Assembly (NCBI GenBank): GCA_964511015.1
Contig: CAZEDX010000073.1
Location: 1-20,377, forward strand
Length of the DNA stretch: 20,377 nucleotides
Reading direction: 5' to 3'
Source: FEN-1099 sp964511015
GTDB lineage: Bacteria > Lernaellota > Lernaellaia > Lernaellales > Lernaellaceae
In this document: positions 7,316 to 15,679 of the stretch, one piece after another
Numbering within the stretch: position 1 is the stretch's first letter
Layout: each line of letters begins with the position of its first letter
Position numbers and translations under genes: made by a program
The notes under the pieces: model-generated
Seen by the model: the letters and a program-made list of their open reading frames with translations, nothing else
Told to the model about the DNA's origin: nothing
Database searches by the model: none

Positions 7316-8437
7316 ATGAGAATCAACAACAATGAACGCGGTATGGTGATGATGATCGTCCTCATGATTCTGATGGGCGTCTCCCTGCTCGGGTTGGCCA
7401 GCCTGTTGGTGGTGGGCACCGACTTACGCATCAGCGGCCACTACCGGCGCACCGCGCAGGCCTTTTGGGCCGCGGAGGCCGGCGTGCAGGCCGCCGTTGG
7501 GACGTTGCGTGACAACCGCGACTACACAGGCGCGATCGAAGGCCAGTCGCTGGACAACGGCGCGACCAATGAAGTCGTGGTGGAAGTGCTTTCGCCGGCA
7601 TTGAAGCGAGTGGTGGCCACCGGCCGGAAGGGAACCGCCGTGCGCCGCATCGAGGCGATCGTCAATACCGACTCGGCCTTTTTGTCCGTGATCAACGTCG
7701 GCGGCGACCTACGGCTGGAAGGCAAGCCGCGCGTGTCGAGCGAAGGCGTGCGCGTCAACGGCAACGCCTATTTGGCCCTCGACGCCGGCACGCCAAACCT
7801 GAACCTTTACATGCCGGCCAGCAGCACGGCGACGATCGAAGGAAACGTCTCTTCGGTCACGCGGATCGAAAAGGAGCCGATGGATCTGGCCGCGATCAAG
7901 TTGAGTGACGATCAATGGAAGGAAATCGCCGGGGCGGCCAATCCGAACTGGAACCTCAACAACAATAAGGTTTTCGGCGACCGTGACACCAATGTGACGC
8001 TGACCAATGTCAACTTCAACAACATTCCCCCGGGAGCCGACGGCAACCGGGCGATCTTCGTCGACGGCGACGTGACCATCAACGGCACCATCTCGGGTGT
8101 CGGCACGATCGTGGCCACGGGCAAGATCATTTGCACCGGCGGTTTCTACTCGCAGGGCGCGACGGTCAGCTTCGTGGCGCAGGACGACGTGTTGATCAAC
8201 TTCGACACCAACGCCCAAAGCGAAATCAACGGCCTGGTGTACACCGAAGGCGACTACGAGTTGCACGGCAAAGTGAAGTTCACCGGCGTGGTCACCGCGT
8301 TCGGCTCGGTGACGGTGCAGAACCCCAGTCAATTCACCAACAATTCGGACCCGAACTACTGGTACACCTACTCGCCGGCCTACAACATCATCGCCGACCA
8401 GGTCGACATCCTGTCGTGGTCGGAAATCGTGTCTTAG
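7316..8437 (+). CDS. PilX-like minor pilin with beta-rich C-terminal domain
   Basis: This 373-residue protein begins eight bases after the PilW-like stop, with GAGG (7306-7309) as its ribosome binding site. The leader ends NNERG|MVMMIV, then a hydrophobic helix to about residue 35 and the AFWAAEAGVQAA motif typical of the PilX N-terminal family. There is no Glu at +5 (Ile instead), as in GspK/PilX-class subunits that cap the filament. Residues from about 120 onward carry repeated short beta-strand patterns (GDLRLEGKPRV, GNAYL, GDVTINGTISGVGTI) that resemble the right-handed beta-helix or bactofilin-like domains attached to some bacterial PilX proteins. It ends in ILSWSEIVS. It is most likely part of the same operon as the other pilins. 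Confidence 0.85.
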   Translation: MRINNNERGMVMMIVLMILMGVSLLGLASLLVVGTDLRISGHYRRTAQAFWAAEAGVQAAVGTLRDNRDYTGAIEGQSLDNGATNEVVVEVLSPALKRVVATGRKGTAVRRIEAIVNTDSAFLSVINVGGDLRLEGKPRVSSEGVRVNGNAYLALDAGTPNLNLYMPASSTATIEGNVSSVTRIEKEPMDLAAIKLSDDQWKEIAGAANPNWNLNNNKVFGDRDTNVTLTNVNFNNIPPGADGNRAIFVDGDVTINGTISGVGTIVATGKIICTGGFYSQGATVSFVAQDDVLINFDTNAQSEINGLVYTEGDYELHGKVKFTGVVTAFGSVTVQNPSQFTNNSDPNYWYTYSPAYNIIADQVDILSWSEIVS

Positions 8438-8487
8438 CCCGGCGCCACTGCCGGCCAACTAGCGATACGGGCAAAGGAAATCGGAAC

Positions 8488-8517
8488 TTGCCCAAGAACT
8501 CGAAGTCGTGATAAAAT
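8488..8517 (+). promoter_or_regulatory. putative sigma-70 promoter of the C25 peptidase gene
   Basis: TTGCCC (8488-8493) and TAAAAT (8512-8517, five of six matches) are 18 bases apart. They lie in a short AT-rich patch of an otherwise GC-rich intergenic region. The expected start near 8524 falls just before the strong stem-loop at 8528. This suggests the peptidase can be expressed apart from the sigma-54 pilin operon. Confidence 0.5.
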
Positions 8518-8527
8518 AATGTGATTT

Positions 8528-8583
8528 GGCTGGCTACGGCCCTGACTAGCGCTGGAGTCGCAGCGATGACGGCCGAGCCGGCC
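8528..8583 (+). promoter_or_regulatory. structured 5' leader RNA of the C25 peptidase gene
   Basis: GGCTGGCTACGGCC (8528-8541) pairs with GGCCGAGCCGGCC (8571-8583). This gives 13 base pairs with one G-U pair and one bulged A. Inside is a second hairpin, CGCTG (8550-8554) with CAGCG (8561-8565) around a six-base loop, joined by an asymmetric internal loop. No T-run follows, so it is not an ordinary terminator. The ribosome binding site GGAG (8599-8602) is 15 bases downstream. The structure would lie at the very 5' end of the transcript from the putative promoter. It may stabilise the mRNA or act as a cis-regulator. I do not recognise a known riboswitch class. Confidence 0.5.
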
Positions 8584-8608
8584 CTCTGATTACGGTAAGG
8601 AGAGCACA

Positions 8609-11600
8609 ATGTCCCGTCGAACTTGGCTGTTGTTGTTCCTCGCGCTCGTGTTGCTAGCGGCCACCGCCTACGGCGGCACGCGGTGGATCAAAGTGGACGG
8701 CACCATCACCTCGCGCACCCCGCAGGTGGTGATCGACAAGAGCAACGTCTCAACGTTCTCATTCCGGGTCCACTTTCCCGGCTTCCAGATCGACGAACTG
8801 GAAGCGGAGGGGCAAATCTGGAACCGGGTCACCTTCAACCGGATGTCGCAGCACGGCTTCCCGGGCGAACCGGAAGTACCGGTGTTGTCGCGCTGGATCG
8901 CCGTGCCTGATGGCGCGGATCCGGTGGTTAAGGTGAGCGCCTCCGGTGTGCGCAAAGTCAACGGGATCAACCATATCCCCGCGCAAGCGCCGGCGCCGGA
9001 TTGCTATTGCGAGGATGACCCGGCCTTTGAGCGCGATGCGTCCATCTATGACAGCAACGACACGTTCCCCGGCACGCTTTACAAGTTGGAAGAGCCGATC
9101 GTCGTGCGCGGCCTGCGTCTGGCTCGCCTCAATTTGTACCCGGTACAGGTGCTGCCGGCGACCGAACAGGCGCTGATCTACAGCGATTTTGAAGTCAACG
9201 TGCAGTTCCGCGGCGGCAAGGGCAAGTTCTTCACTGATCGGCGGGGCGAGAGCTTCCAACGCATCTATGATTTGGCAATGAACCACATGGCCTTCGCCAA
9301 CGAACCGAAGCCGGCGATGCGCGGCAAGAGCGCCAATGGCGCGGAGTACCTGATCATTTGCGGACCGAATTTCGCCGACGCAGCACAAGATCTGGCCGAG
9401 TGGAAGATCCTGCAGGGCTACGACACCGAAGTGTATACGACCAACGAAACCGGCACTTCGGTCGCGGCGATCAAGGCCTTCATTCAGGATGCCTACGACA
9501 ACTGGGACCCGGCGCCGGAATGGATCCTCTTCATCGGCGATTCCGAGTTCATCAGCCCTACCTATGACGGCTACAATGCTTCCGACCTGTACTATCTAAC
9601 CGTTGACGGCTCCGACTACTGGGAAGACATTCACTCAGGCCGCCTCTCGATCGAAACCGCCGACCAGGCCCAGAAACGCGTCAACGACATCATCAAGTAC
9701 GAGCGGGATCCGGTCGACAACGACACCTACTACACCAACGCTTGGTTCGCGGCTTATTTCCAGCACCTGGGCGGTGGTGAAGAAGAACGGCGCTTCCTGC
9801 GCACGACCGAAGAGGAGTACCGCTGGTTCAACGAGTACATGCCCAATTCGCCGTTCACCCCGCACCGCATTTACGTGACCGAATCGTATGTGAACCCCAA
9901 GTACTGGAACCAAAGCACTTACAACTGGACACCCGACTGGTGGACCTACGGCAGCTACCAAATTCCCACCGACATCCAGCGCCCAAACTTGGCCTGGGAC
10001 GGTGATGCTGCTGACATTACCGCCGCGATATCGGCCGGCACGGTATTCGTAACCCACCGCGACCACGGCGAGGAAACCGGCTGGGCCGACCCGGCTTATT
10101 ACGTGAGCAACGTCAACGGGCTGAACAACGGCGATATGTTGCCGACGATCTGGTCGATCAACTGCCTCACCGGCGACTTCGACAGCTCGTCCGATCCGTG
10201 CTTCAGCGAGTCGTGGGAACGCAACGAAAACGGCGGCGCCGTGGGCATCATGGCCTCGACCGAACTGAGCTACTCGGGCACCAACGACCGCATGTTCTGG
10301 GGCTGGCTCGATTCGATGTGGCCTGACTACGTGCCCGGTTACCCGGATACTAAGGCCAACGACCCCGAGTGGCGCCAGGCGCTAGTCATGTTGTACGGCA
10401 AGGTCTTTAACCTCTGGATGCGCGAGGACGATCCGTACGCCCTGACCGCGATCGAGGAATTCCACTACTTCGGCGATCCGACCCAGGAGATGTACGCCGG
10501 CGTGCCGTCGGAGTTCTCCCCGAACTATATGCCGGTGGTGCCGCTGGGCTCCAGCACCTACGATGTGGAAGTCGGCGTGGCCGGCGCGCGCGTGGCGCTG
10601 GTGCAGGAAGGTGTCATCCTAGGCAAAGCCTACAGCGATGCGGTCGGCCAGGCGCATATCGTGTTCGATGAGCCGCTAACCTCGACCGGCTCGATTCATC
10701 TGACGATTACTCGCTATCAGTACCGCGCCTACGAAGCCGATTTGCTCGCCGGCGCGACCGAAGACGGTATCGTCCGACTCGACGCGGCCGGCTACAGCGA
10801 AGACGACACGATCGGCGTGTTGCTGTCCGACTCCGGCCTGACCGGGCAGGGCACGTACACGCTTAAGATCGACAGCACTTTGGAAACCAGTGGCGAAGAC
10901 GTGGTGCTGACCGAAATCGAGAGCACCGGCACCTTCGAAGGCTCAATCGAAACCACCTCGGACGCGCCGTCGGCCGACGGCATGCTCAGCGTGAACAACG
11001 CCGGCACCATTACCGTCTACTACCATGACGCCAACAACGGCAGCACCGGCGCGGAGGACAAGACCGACACAGCCTATTCCGATACTGCGGCTCCCGATTT
11101 CGACGGCGCCGAGAACGCGGACGGCGGCGACCAGAAGGTCGTGCTGACCTGGAACGCGGCCAACGACATGACCGCGCCGATCACTTATCAGATCTATCGC
11201 CGCGAAGAAGGCGGCAGCTTCAACTACAATGAACCAATCGGTGAAACGAAGGCTCTGACCTACACCGACTCCGGCCTGCCGAACTTCGTGACCTACTACT
11301 ACGTCGTCCGGGCCACCGACGGCTTCGGCCACCAGGACACCAACACGGCCGAGGTCTTCACCACGACCGTCGGCCCGATCGGCTTCTGGTGGGAAGATTT
11401 CGATGACGTGAGCGAAGCCGGCATTCCGGACGATTGGCAGATCGAAAACGGCCAGGCGACCGATTGCACGTGGTCCGACGAGAACCCCGGCGGCCGCAGC
11501 AACACCAACTGGGACGGCGTGTTCATCATTGCCGACGCCGGCGCTTGCGGCGGCACGTTCACCAAGTGGGATGACAAGATCATCAGCGAGTCGATCAACC

Positions 11601-12772
11601 CGTTCGGTTACACCGACGTGCGCCTGGTGTTCACGCATTACTACGTGCCCGGCAACGGCATCTTCCCGACCCACGGCATCGTGTCGGTGTCCAACGACGG
11701 CGGCACGACCTGGAACGCGGTGGCCAACTTCGCCAGCGACGAAGAAGAAGGCGTGGTCGATCTGGACATCAGCGAATTCGCCGACAACGTCACCGATCTG
11801 CGGTTGGCGTTCACCTACACGTCGGGCGGCAACGGCGAGTACTGGGGGATCGACAACATCGAGTTGCGCGGTGTGCCCGACGTCGATCCGCCGGCGGCCG
11901 ACTTCGTGGCCAACAAGACCCAGGGTAAGGTGCCGTTGACCGTCACCTTCACGCCGGATACCACCGGCGTCATTTCCGCTTACGAGTGGGATTTCGGCGA
12001 CGGCCAAACCTCGACCGAACAATTCCCCACCCACACCTACAATACCTCCGGCACCTTCGACGTTACGTTGGAAGTGACCGGCCCGCACGGCACCGATTCG
12101 GTGACCAAGGAAGCCTACATCACGGCCAACTGCCCTGATCCGGCCGTCAACTTCGAAGCCGATGTGACCGAAGGCGAGGTGCCGTTGGATGTTGCCTTCA
12201 CCGACGTGACCGACTACGTCGGCGACTGCGGCGCGACCAGTGTGCTGTGGGACTTCGGCGACGGCCAAACCTCGACCGAGTCCGACCCGGTGCATACCTA
12301 CGCGGCCCCCGGCGTGTACACCGTGAAATTGACCTACACCACCGATTTCGGCGCCGGCACCTATCAGAAGGTGCGCGCGGCGTACATCAAGACCGAGTGC
12401 GGCCTGCCGGTGGTGGCGTTCACCGCCGACGTGACCGAAGGCGAAGCGCCGCTCACCGTGAACTTCACCGACCAGTCCACCGCGGCGGCAGGCTGCGAGA
12501 TCAACGGCTGGCAGTGGGGCTTCGGTCAGTACCTGGACGAGTTGGAACTAGTCAACGAACAGAATCCGAGCTTCACCTTCACCGAGCCAGGCATCTATCA
12601 CGTCGTGCTGCGCGCGACCAACGCGGCCGGCACCGCCGAACTGGTGGAGTCGGGCTACATTGAAGTGCTCGAGGCTGGTGACGACGACGTCAGCGACGAC
12701 GACGCCACGGATGACGACAACGGCGGCAGCGACAGCGGAGACGATGACGACGACAGCGGCTGCGGCTGCTGA
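8609..12772 (+). CDS. secreted C25 (gingipain-family) cysteine peptidase with FN3, adhesin-like and PKD domains
   Basis: This 1387-residue protein starts at an ATG six bases after GGAG. Residues 1-20 are a Sec signal peptide (two Arg, a Leu-rich core, likely cut after ATA). Residues 25-235 resemble a gingipain propeptide and 245-630 the C25 catalytic domain. The probable catalytic dyad is His486 in RDHGEETGW and Cys519 in SINCLTGDFD, 33 residues apart as in RgpB. An Ig-like region follows (640-715), then a beta domain, an FN3 domain (828-920), a cleaved-adhesin or MAM-like jelly roll (925-1090) and three PKD domains (about 1095-1173, 1178-1262, 1268-1353); the first two carry WDFGDGQTSTE. The tail from 1356 is Asp-rich and ends SGCGC. 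It probably acts at the cell surface or outside the cell. Placement after the minor pilins suggests, without proving, a link to the pili. Confidence 0.92.
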   Translation: MSRRTWLLLFLALVLLAATAYGGTRWIKVDGTITSRTPQVVIDKSNVSTFSFRVHFPGFQIDELEAEGQIWNRVTFNRMSQHGFPGEPEVPVLSRWIAVPDGADPVVKVSASGVRKVNGINHIPAQAPAPDCYCEDDPAFERDASIYDSNDTFPGTLYKLEEPIVVRGLRLARLNLYPVQVLPATEQALIYSDFEVNVQFRGGKGKFFTDRRGESFQRIYDLAMNHMAFANEPKPAMRGKSANGAEYLIICGPNFADAAQDLAEWKILQGYDTEVYTTNETGTSVAAIKAFIQDAYDNWDPAPEWILFIGDSEFISPTYDGYNASDLYYLTVDGSDYWEDIHSGRLSIETADQAQKRVNDIIKYERDPVDNDTYYTNAWFAAYFQHLGGGEEERRFLRTTEEEYRWFNEYMPNSPFTPHRIYVTESYVNPKYWNQSTYNWTPDWWTYGSYQIPTDIQRPNLAWDGDAADITAAISAGTVFVTHRDHGEETGWADPAYYVSNVNGLNNGDMLPTIWSINCLTGDFDSSSDPCFSESWERNENGGAVGIMASTELSYSGTNDRMFWGWLDSMWPDYVPGYPDTKANDPEWRQALVMLYGKVFNLWMREDDPYALTAIEEFHYFGDPTQEMYAGVPSEFSPNYMPVVPLGSSTYDVEVGVAGARVALVQEGVILGKAYSDAVGQAHIVFDEPLTSTGSIHLTITRYQYRAYEADLLAGATEDGIVRLDAAGYSEDDTIGVLLSDSGLTGQGTYTLKIDSTLETSGEDVVLTEIESTGTFEGSIETTSDAPSADGMLSVNNAGTITVYYHDANNGSTGAEDKTDTAYSDTAAPDFDGAENADGGDQKVVLTWNAANDMTAPITYQIYRREEGGSFNYNEPIGETKALTYTDSGLPNFVTYYYVVRATDGFGHQDTNTAEVFTTTVGPIGFWWEDFDDVSEAGIPDDWQIENGQATDCTWSDENPGGRSNTNWDGVFIIADAGACGGTFTKWDDKIISESINPFGYTDVRLVFTHYYVPGNGIFPTHGIVSVSNDGGTTWNAVANFASDEEEGVVDLDISEFADNVTDLRLAFTYTSGGNGEYWGIDNIELRGVPDVDPPAADFVANKTQGKVPLTVTFTPDTTGVISAYEWDFGDGQTSTEQFPTHTYNTSGTFDVTLEVTGPHGTDSVTKEAYITANCPDPAVNFEADVTEGEVPLDVAFTDVTDYVGDCGATSVLWDFGDGQTSTESDPVHTYAAPGVYTVKLTYTTDFGAGTYQKVRAAYIKTECGLPVVAFTADVTEGEAPLTVNFTDQSTAAAGCEINGWQWGFGQYLDELELVNEQNPSFTFTEPGIYHVVLRATNAAGTAELVESGYIEVLEAGDDDVSDDDATDDDNGGSDSGDDDDDSGCGC
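11993..12018 (+). repeat. 26-base direct repeat, copy 1 (PKD domain 1)
   Basis: An identical 26-base run, beginning TTCGGCGACGG and ending CTCGACCGA, recurs at 12254-12279, exactly 261 bases (87 codons) downstream. Both copies encode the FGDGQTSTE core of PKD domains. Identity at the DNA level suggests recent duplication or gene conversion of the domain unit. Confidence 0.9.
12254..12279 (+). repeat. 26-base direct repeat, copy 2 (PKD domain 2)
   Basis: This is the second exact copy of the 26-base PKD-core sequence found at 11993-12018. The third PKD domain of the same protein has diverged (WGFGQYLDE) and lacks it. Confidence 0.9.
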
Positions 12773-12796
12773 CGATTCGTCGAGTGGGTAACCACG

Positions 12797-12827
12797 GGGC
12801 GGGGCCGCGGCTCCGCCCTTTCTATTT
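12797..12827 (+). terminator. intrinsic terminator of the C25 peptidase gene
   Basis: GGGCGGGGCC (12797-12806) pairs with GGCTCCGCCC (12809-12818), ten pairs with one G-U, and is followed by TTTCTATTT. It lies 24 bases after the stop codon, between two convergent genes. The T-rich tail is on the + strand only, so it serves the peptidase gene and not the radical SAM gene. Confidence 0.85.
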
Positions 12828-12833
12828 GCGGAT

Positions 12834-14255
12834 CTAGCGGGCGGGGGAAAGCAGGGTCAGCGCGTAGCGCACGCGCCGCCGGAACGCCGCCCAGGACGTA
12901 AGGTTGCGGATCTCGCGCCAGATGCGCCGCGGGCGCAGGTAGAAGCGGCGATACAACCGGCGCACCGCCGCGAAACGCTGGTCTTTGCTGAGCGGGCCGG
13001 GCCACAACGGCGCTTCGAACGGTTGCGACGGGTCGCGCGCGAAGTCGCGCCACACATCGGGGAAGTAGCCCCGTTCCATTCCTTCTTGATACAGATCGGT
13101 CGCTGGATAGACGGTGTATACCGCCACGTGGGCCATGTCCGGATCGAGTGTGAGCAGGAACCGTTCCGATTCCGCCACCTCGGTCGCCGATTCCTCCGGG
13201 TTGCCGACCATGAAATAGGCTAGTGTTTTCAGTCCCACGCGGCGGGCGGCGGCGAAGACTTCGCGCGCCTGGGCCAGATCCAACGCCTTATTCAAGCGCT
13301 TGAGGACCCGTTCGGCGCCGGCTTCGATGCCGAAGGTGATCCATTCGCAACCGGCGGCGGCCATGTCGCGCAGCAGCGCTTCGTCGACGCTAGGCACGGT
13401 GGCGCGGGCCATCCAGGGAAGGGCGAGGCCGCGCGTGCGCAGTCCGTCGCAAATGGCGCGTACGCGAGGCTTGTCGATGGTGAATACCTCGTCGTAGACC
13501 AAAACCGCCGCGAAGCCGAGCCGTTTGAGCAGTGCGAAGGTCTGTAGCACGTAATCCGGCCCGTGGCTGCGGAAGCGTTTGCCGGTCACCGAGCGAGAGC
13601 AGAACGAACAGCGGTAGGGGCAACCGCGGCTGGTCACCGCGATGGCCACTGGCCGGCGATCGGTGAGTACCGAACTGTAAAAACGCGGTTCGAGCAGGTC
13701 GTAGGCCGGCTGCGGCAATTCGTCGAGCGAGGCGATCGGCGGCGCGACACCGGTATCGATCGTCTCGCCGTTGTGACAGAAGCGCAGACCCGGCACCTGG
13801 CGCAGCGCGGCCCAGTCGCCGGCGCAGCGGCAGAGCGCGGCCAGGGGGTGTTCACCTTCGCCAAGCACCAGGCCGTCGACGCCGGGCAGAGCGGCGGTCT
13901 CCTCCGGATACAGGAACGGTTGCAGGCCGCCCAACCAGACCGGCACCCGCGGCACGGCGCGTTTGAGCGCGGCCACCTGGGCCATCACCGCGCGCATGGT
14001 GAAGGAAACGGCGCCCAGGCCGACCCAATCGGGCCGTAGCGCCGCCGCCATCTCGGCCACCCGCGCCGGCGAGAACCCCTGGGCATGCGCGTCGACCACG
14101 CGCACATCCGCGCCTGCCCATTCGCGCGCGGCGGCCGCCACCTGCAATAGGCTGATCGGCGGATTCGCTCCGCGCACGGCCTCGATTTCACGCGGCAGAT
14201 TGGCCTGCAGCACGTCACTTTCGGCCGGATGGATCAGCAGGATGCGCAACGCCAT
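12834..14255 (-). CDS. B12-binding-type radical SAM protein, substrate unknown
   Basis: This 473-residue protein has the two-part layout of the BchE-like cobalamin radical SAM family. A Rossmann-like domain at about 1-150 contains WLGGLQPFLYPEE and GVDGLVLGEGE. A radical SAM barrel at about 200-400 carries the [4Fe-4S] motif SRGCPYRCSFC (Cys212, 216, 219) and the usual ITFGIEAGAERVLKRLNK and GNPEESATEV segments. The basic C-terminus RRLYRRFYLRPRRIWREI is typical of the family. These enzymes methylate or rearrange lipids, cofactors or natural products; the substrate here cannot be read from sequence. The ATG at 14255 has AGAGG only one base before it. A TTG two codons later (14249, giving MRILLIHP) is better spaced and may be the true start. 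It is convergent with the peptidase gene. Confidence 0.9.
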   Translation of the reverse strand: MALRILLIHPAESDVLQANLPREIEAVRGANPPISLLQVAAAAREWAGADVRVVDAHAQGFSPARVAEMAAALRPDWVGLGAVSFTMRAVMAQVAALKRAVPRVPVWLGGLQPFLYPEETAALPGVDGLVLGEGEHPLAALCRCAGDWAALRQVPGLRFCHNGETIDTGVAPPIASLDELPQPAYDLLEPRFYSSVLTDRRPVAIAVTSRGCPYRCSFCSRSVTGKRFRSHGPDYVLQTFALLKRLGFAAVLVYDEVFTIDKPRVRAICDGLRTRGLALPWMARATVPSVDEALLRDMAAAGCEWITFGIEAGAERVLKRLNKALDLAQAREVFAAARRVGLKTLAYFMVGNPEESATEVAESERFLLTLDPDMAHVAVYTVYPATDLYQEGMERGYFPDVWRDFARDPSQPFEAPLWPGPLSKDQRFAAVRRLYRRFYLRPRRIWREIRNLTSWAAFRRRVRYALTLLSPAR

Positions 14256-14335
14256 ACCTCTCGCGGTTTATCGCGGCACGATGTGCGCCTGGAGCAACCA
14301 GAACGCCACGGCCGCAGCCGCGATCTTACACCCAT

Positions 14336-14398
14336 GCGGGCCGCTGGCGAAGTAGAGCGACTGGCGCGCCGCTCTCTGCGCCGGCGGGCCGCTGGCGA
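14336..14398. repeat. 15-base direct repeat in the gap upstream of the radical SAM gene
   Basis: GCGGGCCGCTGGCGA occurs at 14336-14350 and again at 14384-14398, 48 bases apart, in the roughly 200-base gap between the receiver-kinase stop and the radical SAM start. A weak minus-strand promoter (TTCGCC, 17 bases, TAAGAT) overlaps the first copy. Function is unknown, and in GC-rich DNA it may be chance. Confidence 0.4.
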
Positions 14399-14454
14399 TC
14401 ACCGACACGCATGTGGCATCTACGGTTTGGTGGGTCAGGCGGTGGGAACGGGGG

Positions 14455-15672
14455 TTAGGCCTGGGCCGGTTGTCCATCGGCCGACCCGGCTTCCAGTTGC
14501 GCGGGGGAGAGATGGTCCCGATGCAAGGTTACGGTGAAAGTGCTGCCGACATCGGGCTCGCTTTGCACCGCGACATCGCCGCCGTACATCTGGGCGATCT
14601 TCTTGACGATCGAAAGCCCTAAGCCGCTGCCCATGATATCCTTGGTTTTCTTATTCTTGATGCGGACGAAGTCTTGAAACAACTTGCCGGCTTCTTCCGG
14701 CGACAGGCCGATGCCGGTATCGCTGACGGCGAAAACCACACGATCCGCTTCGGAACGCAGCGCGACCTCGACCTTGCCGCCGTCGCGGTTGTATTTGACG
14801 GCGTTGGTCAGCAGGTTGTTGGTGATGATCTCCATTTCGCCTCGGTCGGCGCAGACGTTCAGAGGCTCGCCGGCCGGGAACTGAATGGTGATGCCACGCG
14901 CGTTGGCGTCGGCCTGCACGGTATCGATGGAACCTTGTACCACCTCGCGCAGGTCGAACTGGCTGAACTCGCGCTTCTTCTGGCCCGACTCGATGCGGGT
15001 CATGTCGAGCAGGTCGGTGATCAGCTTGCGCATGCCTTGCAGGCGCGTGATGCTGCGCTCGATCGCCTTATCGTAGTTGGCCAGGTCGTTGCCCGCCGGG
15101 CGGTCGCGCAGCAGATAGAGATAGCCTTCAATGGCGCCGATCGGCGCCTTGAGTTCGTGCGCCACTACCGAAATCAACTGGAAGCGAACCTGGCGCTTCT
15201 CTTCGGCCAGCTTGCGAGCCTCGCGTTGCAGCACCAGGTGTTTGGCCGCCTTGCGCACGGTGGCCTTGAGTTCGTCGGGAGTGAAGGGTTTGGCCAAAAA
15301 GTCGTAGGCGCCGCGCTTGGTCGCGGTGACGGCAGTTTCCAACGACGCATACGCCGTGATCATCACCGTCAGGCAATCGATCTTGCGCTCGGCGATCTGG
15401 GCCAGCACGTCGAGGCCGGAAATGCCGGGGAGCTTGTGGTCGAGCAGCAGAATGTCGACCGGGCCTTGGATCAGCGTATCCATGGCTTCTTCGCCGGTAC
15501 CGGCCTGGGCCAGGTCAAATTCCACCGGGCCTTCCACTTCAGGCAGGGTGATGCTGAAGCGCTCCAACGCGCGGGCCACGGCCATGCGCATGCCGAGTTC
15601 GTCATCGACGATCAGTATGTTCAACCTAGTCAACGGTTCATCCCATCCTGGCGAGCCGGCAAGGCGCGCCAT
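14455..15672 (-). CDS. receiver domain-histidine kinase hybrid
   Basis: This cytoplasmic protein of 405 residues has no membrane segment. A CheY-like receiver (about 17-140) has the acidic pair in IVDDE, phospho-acceptor Asp78 in LLLDHKLPG and Lys128 in FLAKPF. A coiled linker leads to the dimerisation domain with His172 in VVAHELKAP. The ATPase domain shows Asn290 (NLLTNAVKYN), Asp318 (SDTGIG) and the GSGLGLSIVKK lid. It could accept phosphate from the upstream sensor and relay it. It follows the stand-alone receiver by 46 bases. The ATG at 15672 lies just after a strong hairpin and lacks a ribosome binding site. A TTG at 15633, with GGGA seven bases before it, would begin the protein three residues before NILIVDDE and is a serious alternative. 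Confidence 0.92.
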   Translation of the reverse strand: MARLAGSPGWDEPLTRLNILIVDDELGMRMAVARALERFSITLPEVEGPVEFDLAQAGTGEEAMDTLIQGPVDILLLDHKLPGISGLDVLAQIAERKIDCLTVMITAYASLETAVTATKRGAYDFLAKPFTPDELKATVRKAAKHLVLQREARKLAEEKRQVRFQLISVVAHELKAPIGAIEGYLYLLRDRPAGNDLANYDKAIERSITRLQGMRKLITDLLDMTRIESGQKKREFSQFDLREVVQGSIDTVQADANARGITIQFPAGEPLNVCADRGEMEIITNNLLTNAVKYNRDGGKVEVALRSEADRVVFAVSDTGIGLSPEEAGKLFQDFVRIKNKKTKDIMGSGLGLSIVKKIAQMYGGDVAVQSEPDVGSTFTVTLHRDHLSPAQLEAGSADGQPAQA

Positions 15673-15679
15673 GCGAACA

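Noticed and set aside
8528..8583. Cyclic-di-GMP (GEMM) or fluoride riboswitch in the peptidase leader
   Set aside because: The conserved cores of those classes are absent. Only an unassigned stem-loop can be supported.
14076..14093. DAHAQG in the radical SAM protein as a DxHxxG cobalamin-binding motif
   Set aside because: It follows a later beta-strand (residues 55-60) and not the first loop where the true motif sits. BchE-like proteins usually lack the motif, so the match is probably chance.
14268..14477. 69-codon minus-strand open frame between the receiver-kinase and the radical SAM gene
   Set aside because: No ribosome binding site or family match. It overlaps the kinase end, and the apparent internal repeat follows from the 15-base DNA repeat.
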